NCBI GenBank assembly: GCA_035649415.1
Contig: DASRJP010000186.1
Location: 1 to 8,755, forward strand
DNA length: 8,755 bases
Direction: 5' to 3'
Source: DATKDU01 sp035649415
Lineage (GTDB): Bacteria > Planctomycetota > Planctomycetia > Pirellulales > Pirellulaceae
The notes beneath the pieces are model-generated. The model ran no database searches. It was given only the letters and a program-made list of their open reading frames with translations, and was not told the origin of the DNA. The position numbers and the translations under genes were made by a program. This document shows, piece after piece, positions 1 through 6,653 of this stretch; the first letter of the stretch is position 1, and each line of letters opens with the position of its first letter.

Positions 1-318
1 ATGCTGGCCCGCGACCTGGGGAAGATCAACTACTTCACGGAAGGCAAAGAGCGCGAGCTTCTGGAACTCAAGCAGAAGTGGGGCTGGTCTGACCCGCGGA
101 ATACCAAGGAATACGAAAACTGCGACATCTGCGCCAACGACATCTTCCGCGAGAGCTGGCAAGCGGCCGGCATCGAGCGGCGGGCATTTCCGGCTCCGCC
201 GCCGATGGGGCCGGCAGCGAAATCGGCTCCCGCTGCGGCCAACGGCTCGGGCGGCGACAGCGAGCGGCTGGTGCAGATGATTACGCAGCGGGTGATGGAG
301 GAGCTGGCGAAGTCGTAG
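1..318 (+). CDS. Class II aldolase (fuculose/rhamnulose-phosphate type), C-terminal part with microcompartment targeting tail; 5' end outside window
   Basis: Only the last 105 residues are visible; the ATG at base 1 is probably an internal methionine, because class II aldolases are about 210 residues or longer. Residues 2-33 (LARDLGKINYFTEGKERELL, then a KWGWSDPR segment) resemble the C-terminal helices of L-fuculose-phosphate aldolase-like enzymes, which split a deoxyketose 1-phosphate into dihydroxyacetone phosphate and lactaldehyde using a metal. The metal and substrate residues lie upstream, out of view. A C-terminal extension follows: a CxxC pair (C41, C44), a flexible Pro/Ala/Gly linker (about 62-85) and an amphipathic helix (86-105) typical of cargo of bacterial microcompartments. 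The lactate/malate dehydrogenase gene follows 86 bases later, as in PV-type microcompartment loci of Planctomycetes. The family call rests on a short C-terminal fragment. The tail is the stronger evidence for microcompartment cargo. Confidence 0.72.
   Translation: MLARDLGKINYFTEGKERELLELKQKWGWSDPRNTKEYENCDICANDIFRESWQAAGIERRAFPAPPPMGPAAKSAPAAANGSGGDSERLVQMITQRVMEELAKS
256..315 (+). other. Encapsulation peptide encoded at the aldolase C-terminus
   Basis: The last 20 residues of the aldolase contain LVQMITQRVMEEL. Hydrophobic residues L90, V91, I94, V98 and L102 recur every three to four positions, so one face of the helix is apolar and the other carries charged and Gln residues. A 24-residue linker rich in Pro, Ala and Gly separates this helix from the catalytic part. 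This is the known architecture of microcompartment encapsulation peptides, which bind shell proteins or nucleate cargo aggregation. The function is inferred from pattern; no shell gene is in the window. Confidence 0.7.
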
Positions 319-340
319 GACAGGTTTCCAACCTGTCCTA
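316..340. repeat. Palindromic intergenic repeat, copy 1
   Basis: A perfect inverted repeat with 11-base arms (TAGGACAGGTT and AACCTGTCCTA) and a 3-base loop (TCC). The stop codon of the aldolase (316-318) is its first three bases. Copies 2 (373-397) and 3 (1661-1685) share the arms. It could fold in RNA as a 3'-end hairpin, but no T-tract follows, so a classic intrinsic terminator is unlikely. Confidence 0.85.
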
Positions 341-372
341 AGTGATATTTGATCCATTACTGATATTCTTTT

Positions 373-397
373 TAGGACAGGTTGAACACCTGTCCTA
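373..397. repeat. Palindromic intergenic repeat, copy 2
   Basis: Arms TAGGACAGGT and ACCTGTCCTA (10 bases) around a 5-base loop (TGAAC). It starts 57 bases after copy 1 and ends 7 bases before the dehydrogenase ATG at 405, where a ribosome-binding site would normally sit. Read in the dehydrogenase frame it gives the spurious peptide LGQVEHLSY, which explains the over-long open frame starting at 342. Confidence 0.85.
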
Positions 398-404
398 CGA
401 AAAT

Positions 405-1352
405 ATGAAAGTCTCCATCATTGGCGGCGCTGGCCTCGTCGGCTCCTCGGCGGCATTTGCCCTGCAATGCGGCGGCATTGTGCGGGAGATCGCCCTGCTG
501 GATCTCAATCTGGAGATGGCCGGCGGTCACGCGCTCGACCTCCTTCACGGCACGCCGAGCGTCGCCGACCAGGTAATCACCGCTGGCGGCTACGAGCACG
601 TGCCCAGCAGCGACGTGATCTGCATCACGGCCGGCCTGCGCCGCAAGCCGGATGAAAGCCGGCTCGACTTGATCAATCGCAATACCGATCTGTTCGTCAC
701 CATCCTGACCGATATCGCCAATGCCGGCGTCAAGAAGGATGCCATCGTCCTGGTCGTTTCTAACCCGGTCGATATCCTCACCTACGTCGCTGCCGACCGG
801 CTCGACTTGCCGCCGACTCAGGTGCTCGGTCTGGGGACGCAGCTCGACACGATCCGCTTTCGCAGCTTGATTGCCCAGGAACTGAAGGCGGCGCCGACGC
901 AGGTCAATGCCCTGATCCTCGGCGAGCATGGCGACAGCATGGTGCCGATCTGGTCGAGTGCGGCGATCGGCGGACTGCCTCTGGAAAAGTATCCCGGCTG
1001 GAACCTGCGGCTGGCCGACGAGATTTTCACCCGCACCAAGGGGAGCGGCGCGGAAGTGATCAAGAAGAAGACCGGCGCCGGCTTTGCCGTCGGCATTGCC
1101 ATCCGGGACGTGATCCATGCCGTGGCCCTTGACCAGCGCCGCGTCCTCCCGGTCTCGACGGTCCAAAACGGCTGCTACGACATTCGCGATGTGGCGCTCA
1201 GCGTTCCCACCGTCGTCGGCCGCGGCGGCTGCCTGGCCCGCCACCAAATCGACCTTTGGCCGAAGGAGGTCCAAGCCGTCCGCAAGAGCGGCCTCGTCCT
1301 GCGGCAGACGCTGGAGACGGTGCTTTCGCGAATCGGACGAACGAAGAAGTAA
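405..1352 (+). CDS. NAD-dependent lactate/malate dehydrogenase family protein
   Basis: A 315-residue soluble 2-hydroxyacid dehydrogenase, full family length. The N-terminal Rossmann fold has GGAGLVG (7-13) and D33 ending strand two, which predicts NAD rather than NADP. The active site is complete: mobile-loop segment RRKPDESR (79-86) with R80 and R86, N120 in SNPVD, D148 and R151 in LDTIRFR, and the catalytic pair H175/D177 in GEHGD. R80 sits where lactate dehydrogenases have Gln and malate dehydrogenases have Arg, so oxaloacetate/malate is the likelier substrate, although the GTQLDTIRFR motif is of the LDH-like branch. The start is the ATG at 405. An in-frame GTG at 342 would add 21 residues encoded largely by a repeat, and would place the Rossmann glycine loop too far from the N-terminus. 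No Shine-Dalgarno is evident. Lying just after an encapsulated-type aldolase, it probably serves redox balance in a PV-type microcompartment pathway. It has no encapsulation tail of its own. Confidence 0.9.
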   Translation: MKVSIIGGAGLVGSSAAFALQCGGIVREIALLDLNLEMAGGHALDLLHGTPSVADQVITAGGYEHVPSSDVICITAGLRRKPDESRLDLINRNTDLFVTILTDIANAGVKKDAIVLVVSNPVDILTYVAADRLDLPPTQVLGLGTQLDTIRFRSLIAQELKAAPTQVNALILGEHGDSMVPIWSSAAIGGLPLEKYPGWNLRLADEIFTRTKGSGAEVIKKKTGAGFAVGIAIRDVIHAVALDQRRVLPVSTVQNGCYDIRDVALSVPTVVGRGGCLARHQIDLWPKEVQAVRKSGLVLRQTLETVLSRIGRTKK

Positions 1353-1393
1353 GGCCCAATTGACCTTCGGGCGGAGGTCACTTCCCAGCTAGA

Positions 1394-1642
1394 ATGCGCC
1401 CGATGAGATTCTCCATTCGGGATCTGCTGCTCTTAACCGTCATTGCGGGATTAGGAGTCGGATGGTGGTTGGATCATCGCAAGCTTGACGATGCAGCAGA
1501 ACAGCTTCGCGAGGAACGAACACGATACCGGACTTTGCTGGATCGAATGTCATACGTTCTTGAAAGGAATTCCAAGTTGCGCGCGGAGCTGGAAACAATG
1601 AAGGACGATCTCTTCTGGCGAAAGGGCGAGTACGTTCCATAA
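1394..1642 (+). CDS. Small single-pass membrane protein with coiled coil, function unknown
   Basis: An 82-residue protein of unknown function. Residues 4-12 (MRFSIRDLL) lead into one hydrophobic segment (about 9-26, ending GVGWWLDH). A charged helix rich in heptad-like Leu follows (about 30-72), predicting a short coiled coil, probably outside the cytoplasm. This RFSIRDLL opening recurs in many small, uncharacterised planctomycete proteins, so the gene is likely real. The second ATG at 1403 starts exactly at the common motif and is an equally good start. A GGAGG at 1373-1377 is 16 bases from the first ATG, too far to decide. It starts 41 bases after the dehydrogenase. Codon use looks less GC-rich at third positions than its neighbours. 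The topology (one membrane helix plus coiled coil) resembles FtsL/FtsB-type proteins, but nothing specific supports a division role. Confidence 0.65.
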   Translation: MRPMRFSIRDLLLLTVIAGLGVGWWLDHRKLDDAAEQLREERTRYRTLLDRMSYVLERNSKLRAELETMKDDLFWRKGEYVP

Positions 1643-1660
1643 GCACGCCCAATCGAGTCA

Positions 1661-1685
1661 AAGGACAGGTTGGAAACCTGTCCTA
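1661..1685. repeat. Palindromic intergenic repeat, copy 3 (inverted relative to copy 1)
   Basis: Arms AGGACAGGTT (1662-1671) and AACCTGTCCT (1675-1684) with loop GGA. The loop is the reverse complement of the copy 1 loop (TCC), so this copy is inserted the other way round. It lies between the small membrane protein and the glycosyltransferase, 18 bases after the stop and 19 bases before the next ATG. Confidence 0.85.
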
Positions 1686-1704
1686 CGAGGAAGTCACGGA
1701 CGAC

Positions 1705-3393
1705 ATGAAGCATCTGCTGTTAATTCTGGCCCTCTCCGCCACGGTGATGCTCACCGGCCTCGGTAGCTCGCGGCTGTGGGATGACGACGAGCCGCGGAAT
1801 GCGGGCTGCGCGCGGGAGATGCTCGCGCGGGGCGACTGGATCGTGCCGTGGTTCAATAACGAGCTGCGGGCTCACAAGCCGGTGCTGACGTACTGGTGCA
1901 TCATGGCATCGTACCTGGTGCTGGGGGAGAGCGAATTTTCCGCCCGGCTTCCGTCGGCACTGGCCGCCATCGGCACGACGCTCTTGACGTATTCAATCGG
2001 CCGGCGGCTGTTCTCTCGCGAGGCCGCGCTATGGGCCGCGCTGATCCTGCCGACGACGATGCTGTTTGTCATGGCTGGGCGGATCGCGACCCCCGATTCG
2101 CTGCTCATCTTCTGCGTCACGCTGACGATGGCTGTGTATGTATGGACCTCCTGGCCAACTGACGAGGCGACGAGTAGCTACTTCCCCAAGTCATGGTGGC
2201 AGGCCGCAGCGATCTATGCCGCGATGGGGTTGGCGGTGCTGGCCAAAGGCCCTGTCGGCCTCGTATTGCCGACTGCCATTCTTGGGACGTTCCTGCTGAT
2301 CGCGCGCTGGCGCAAGACTGGACCCTTTGGCGCCGTCGCCCATTTCGTTCGCACCGCCTGGTCGATGCGGCCACTCATGGCCCTGGCGGTTGTGGCTCTC
2401 GTGGCCGGGCCGTGGTATCTGGCAGTCGGGTATCAAACCAATGGCCAGTTCATCCAGGAGTTTTTCATCAAGCACAACCTCGAGCGGGCTACCGGCGCGA
2501 TGGAAGGGCACCGCGCGGGCATCTGGTTTTATCCTGTGATGCTCATGGTGGGCTTCTTCCCTTGGTCGATATTTGCCATACCGCTGGCGATCGATACATT
2601 CGCCTGCCTGAAGCATGCATCGCGCCTGCGGAGCGCTCAGATCTTTCTACTCTGCTGGATCGGCGTCTGGCTGGGGGCCTTTACGCTGGCAACGACAAAA
2701 CTCCCCAGCTATGCCACCCCTTGCTTCCCCGCAGTCGCACTTTTGGCAGGCTATTTTGTCCAGCGGCTGATCCAAAGTGCGGTAGCCCTGTGGCGCTATT
2801 GGCCACTGATCTCCTTTCAGTGCCTGATCGCCTTCGGTTTGGTGGGCGCGGCTTTGTTACCGGTCGTCGCCAATCGGTATCTGCCGGGGGACCAGTGGCT
2901 GGCCGTATTGGGGCTGGTCCCCGCGGCGGGAGGGCTAACGGCACTGGCATTGTGGCGGATGAATCGGCGGACAGCGGCTATCGCCAGTGTGGCTGGAACC
3001 GGGGGACTACTCGCGCTGGGAGTATTCGCGCTTGGGGCTCATGTCGTTGATCGGCACCAGCAAGCGGACCGACTTTTGGCGGCAATTCATCAGACGACGG
3101 ACCAACCGCAAGTCGCCTCGTTCCGCGTCCTCGAGCCAGGCTGGGTGTATTACGGCCGATTGCCAATCCGCGAGATTCGCGATTCTCGCCAGGAGGCGGC
3201 GGCATTTCTGGCTCAAAGTCCCGATGCGCTGCTGATCACGACGCAAAGGCATTGGCGAGCCCTATCGAAGGGCGGAATCTCCCCTGAATTCGTGGTCCTG
3301 GCCGATGTAAAGCGGTTTCTGAAGGACGAACGGCTGGTGTTGATCGGGAGGCCGCCGGGGAACGTGGCTCGTAAGCCATCTACCCAGCGGTAA
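1705..3393 (+). CDS. ArnT/PMT-like GT-C glycosyltransferase (glycosyltransferase family 39/83 type), polytopic membrane protein
   Basis: A 562-residue integral membrane protein, close to the length of ArnT. Enzymes of this family move a sugar from a polyprenyl-phosphate donor to lipid A, protein or another acceptor on the outer side of the inner membrane. After the first membrane helix (about 3-20) comes the first periplasmic loop with the acidic motif DDDEPR (26-31), AREML (36-40), GDWIVP (43-48) and HKPVLTYW (57-64). This matches the catalytic Asp-Glu and Lys-Pro signature of ArnT/PMT proteins. Further family landmarks are LAKGPVGLVLP (179-189) and TTKLPSYATPCFPA (330-343). About ten or more further hydrophobic segments follow, and the last 110 residues or so form a non-membrane domain. 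The start at 1705 is preceded by GAGGA at 1687-1691, a long 13-base spacing. The acceptor and sugar cannot be read from sequence. The assignment to the superfamily is firm, to ArnT itself is not. Confidence 0.85.
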   Translation: MKHLLLILALSATVMLTGLGSSRLWDDDEPRNAGCAREMLARGDWIVPWFNNELRAHKPVLTYWCIMASYLVLGESEFSARLPSALAAIGTTLLTYSIGRRLFSREAALWAALILPTTMLFVMAGRIATPDSLLIFCVTLTMAVYVWTSWPTDEATSSYFPKSWWQAAAIYAAMGLAVLAKGPVGLVLPTAILGTFLLIARWRKTGPFGAVAHFVRTAWSMRPLMALAVVALVAGPWYLAVGYQTNGQFIQEFFIKHNLERATGAMEGHRAGIWFYPVMLMVGFFPWSIFAIPLAIDTFACLKHASRLRSAQIFLLCWIGVWLGAFTLATTKLPSYATPCFPAVALLAGYFVQRLIQSAVALWRYWPLISFQCLIAFGLVGAALLPVVANRYLPGDQWLAVLGLVPAAGGLTALALWRMNRRTAAIASVAGTGGLLALGVFALGAHVVDRHQQADRLLAAIHQTTDQPQVASFRVLEPGWVYYGRLPIREIRDSRQEAAAFLAQSPDALLITTQRHWRALSKGGISPEFVVLADVKRFLKDERLVLIGRPPGNVARKPSTQR

Positions 3394-3615
3394 TTGCTCC
3401 CCTAGGGCCGCCCGCAGGGCCTTCGGAAGCACCAAATCTGGCGGCATAACGCATGTCCTATCAGTGCTTTACGACCGGGCTGGTTTCCCTGTAATCCTTC
3501 GAAACCTTCCAGGTTGCGGCGGGTTTAAGTCCCTAAGAGTTACCAGTCCACCCAGGCCGGGCCTCTTCCCGACATTTGGGTGCTTGCCGCGGGGGTCGTG
3601 GCGAATCAACTGCTT

Positions 3616-3620
3616 AGGAG
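3616..3620 (+). promoter_or_regulatory. Ribosome binding site of the glycine-rich protein
   Basis: AGGAG lies nine bases before the ATG at 3630. It is the clearest Shine-Dalgarno in the window and fixes this start. Upstream, 3394-3615 holds no gene that I can support, and no convincing promoter elements. Confidence 0.65.
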
Positions 3621-3629
3621 ATTTGGATC

Positions 3630-4493
3630 ATGAAGTGGATGACGACGAGTGTGTTGGCGGTCGGCCTGGCCATGTGCCTGGCCGGTTCGGTAATGGCCCA
3701 GCCGCGTGGCGGCGGCGGCGGCCGCGGAGGACAAGGGGGATTTGGCGGGGGCGGCTTTGGTGGATTTGGCGGCGGCGGTGGTGGCACCTTGATGCTGCTT
3801 TTCGATGAAAACGTCCGCAAGGACCTGGGAGTCACCGACGACCAGTGGCAGCGCTTGCAGGACGGCCAGCGAAAGATGCAGGAGCGAATGGGAACCGCCT
3901 TCCAGGGGCTGCGTGATCTGTCGGAGGAGCAGCGCACGGCGAGGTTCGAAGAGATTCGCAAACAGAGCCAGGACGCACAAAAGGAATTGGAGAACATTCT
4001 GACGGCAGCCCAGCGCGACCGGCTGAAGCAAATTGGCGTCCAGTCGCGCCTCAATCGGGGGAATGCCGCGGAGGCCCTGTCCAGCGATGAGTTGTCGCAG
4101 GACCTGGGGCTGACCGATGCCGACAAGGATCGCATCCGCAAAGCGAATGAGGAGGCACAGGAAGAGCTGCGGGAGAAGATGCGGAAGCTGCAAGATGAAG
4201 CCCGCGAGAAGGTAGTTGCCGCCTTGACGCCAGCCCAGCAGGCGAAGCTCAAGCAATTGACTGGTCCCAAGGTCGAGTTCAGCAATAACTTCGGCGGTTT
4301 CGCCGGTTTCGGTGGCGGCGGCGGCCGGGGTGGTTTTGGTGGCGGCGGATTTGGCGGAGGGGGATTTGGTGGCGGCGGAGCCGGCGGAACTGGCGGCCGA
4401 CCAGGCGGTCCAGGCGGCCGTGGCCCAGGCGGCGGCGAGGGTGGCCGTGGTCCGGCTCGCCCCCCCGTGGAACGGCTCCCTGACGGTGATTAG
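3630..4493 (+). CDS. Exported glycine-rich protein with two CpxP/Spy-like LTxxQ helical units
   Basis: A 287-residue protein with a signal peptide (basic start, hydrophobic core about 7-20, probable cleavage after VMA at 21-23). It has four parts: an N-terminal Gly/Arg/Phe-rich arm (24-52), a first helical unit (about 54-133), a second helical unit (about 152-212) and a long Gly-rich tail (221-287) ending in Pro/Arg-rich sequence. The units look alike: KDLGVTDDQW (64-73) matches QDLGLTDADK (157-166), and ILTAAQRDRL (123-132) matches ALTPAQQAKL (198-207). The LTxxQ motif and Gln/Arg/Glu-rich helices recall the periplasmic chaperones and stress sensors Spy and CpxP. Proteins of this layout are frequent in Planctomycetes and mostly uncharacterised. 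The middle could bind proteins or metals and the Gly arms could be disordered or adhesive; both are inference. Two stem-loops follow it, so it is probably a single-gene transcript. Confidence 0.8.
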   Translation: MKWMTTSVLAVGLAMCLAGSVMAQPRGGGGGRGGQGGFGGGGFGGFGGGGGGTLMLLFDENVRKDLGVTDDQWQRLQDGQRKMQERMGTAFQGLRDLSEEQRTARFEEIRKQSQDAQKELENILTAAQRDRLKQIGVQSRLNRGNAAEALSSDELSQDLGLTDADKDRIRKANEEAQEELREKMRKLQDEAREKVVAALTPAQQAKLKQLTGPKVEFSNNFGGFAGFGGGGGRGGFGGGGFGGGGFGGGGAGGTGGRPGGPGGRGPGGGEGGRGPARPPVERLPDGD

Positions 4494-4525
4494 TTCCCGA
4501 GAATGAAGCTGTTGATTCGCAAGCA

Positions 4526-4557
4526 GCGGCGCGCCGAGGCGACTGGCGGCGCGCCGC
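4526..4557. repeat. Perfect 11-base inverted repeat downstream of the glycine-rich gene
   Basis: GCGGCGCGCCG (4526-4536) and its exact reverse complement (4547-4557) flank a 10-base loop. Each arm contains the 8-base palindrome GGCGCGCC. The RNA hairpin would be very GC-rich. An A-rich run, not a T-tract, follows on the + strand. It starts 32 bases after the stop and may stabilise the 3' end of the message or act with the next hairpin. Confidence 0.7.
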
Positions 4558-4580
4558 CAAAATGAAGATGTGAAACACAG

Positions 4581-4604
4581 GACCACGTCGCGGGCGGCGT
4601 GGTC
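4581..4604 (+). terminator. Probable transcription terminator hairpin after the glycine-rich gene
   Basis: GACCACGTCG (4581-4590) pairs with CGGCGTGGTC (4595-4604) over ten base pairs, one of them G-U, around a CGGG loop. The following bases, TTATCA, are only weakly T-rich, so termination may be partial or Rho-assisted. Its place between two unrelated genes supports a terminator role. Confidence 0.5.
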
Positions 4605-4791
4605 TTATCACAAAGGCTTGGCGCTCAAGCACGTTAGGACGACAATCGAAACCAGGACTGACACTTGCAAGTAGTGCTCCTTAGGCTGTAGGAATGAGGT
4701 TGGCCCAAGCCGCCCGCTGAGACCCCCGGCAGATTCCCGCCTCCCACATGCCCCGCGCCCCATACCACCCACCTTTGCACGGTAGCTACGA
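4605..4791 (+). other. Non-coding leader upstream of gspE
   Basis: No gene seen here; with 4494-4604 it makes a 298-base gap. A weak promoter candidate is CTGACA (4658-4663) with TAGGCT (4682-4687), 18 bases apart; the -10 match is poor. Bases 4735-4774 hold 25 C and only 4 G, an unusually C-rich, G-poor stretch just upstream of the gspE ATG. No Shine-Dalgarno is visible before 4792. Confidence 0.4.
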
Positions 4792-6516
<1,725 letters not shown>

Positions 6517-6567
6517 GCGTTGCTGATCGCCGGCGGTCAATCAAAATAGAAGGAAATCCGCCTGCCG

Positions 6568-6643
6568 AATGACCAATGACCAAATCCCAATGACCAATTG
6601 GGGGTTAGAGACATTGGTCATTGGTGCTTGGTCATTGGTCATT
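6568..6643. repeat. Large imperfect inverted repeat between gspE and gspF, with T-rich tail
   Basis: Arms 6568-6598 and 6613-6643 are 31 bases each and pair at 28 positions, around a 14-base loop. Each arm contains repeats of the unit ATGACCA or its complement TGGTCAT, so the element also has internal direct repeats. Immediately after it comes ATTTTGTTTTG (6641-6651), then the gspF ATG at 6654. The structure therefore looks like a hairpin plus T-tract at the very start of gspF. It may be a mobile-type dispersed repeat, an attenuator, or both. Confidence 0.8.
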
Positions 6644-6653
6644 TTGTTTTGCC

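Noticed and set aside
316..397. Possible start of a CRISPR array from two similar 25-base repeats
   Set aside because: There are only two copies nearby, each palindromic with different loops, and the third is inverted and 1.3 kb away. No cas genes are seen.
372..1274. Open frame of 300 codons on the minus strand
   Set aside because: It mirrors the dehydrogenase gene, has no recognisable domain and has the Asp/Arg/Gln-rich composition typical of antisense frames in GC-rich DNA.
2193..3050. Open frame of 285 codons in another + frame inside the glycosyltransferase
   Set aside because: The overlapping frame 1705-3393 has clear family motifs and membrane helices; this one is Arg/Gly-rich without motifs.
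3404..3423. Possible terminator hairpin after the glycosyltransferase (AGGGCC with GGCCTT)
   Set aside because: There are only six pairs including a G-U, an 8-base loop and no T-tract; chance is likely in such GC-rich DNA.
3464..3629. Open frame starting at 3464 and running into the glycine-rich gene in another frame
   Set aside because: It overlaps the true gene out of frame, has no start signal and shows no recognisable protein features.
3630..3700. Cys16 of the glycine-rich protein as a lipoprotein cysteine
   Set aside because: The context LAMC has Met before Cys, which is a poor lipobox, and a normal signal peptidase I site (VMA before Gln) follows seven residues later.
3606..4586. Open frame of 326 codons on the minus strand, plus an overlapping Pro-rich one at 3614-4285
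   Set aside because: They are antisense to the glycine-rich gene; Gly codons read backwards give Ala/Pro runs. The + strand gene has a signal peptide, a ribosome-binding site and recognisable repeats.
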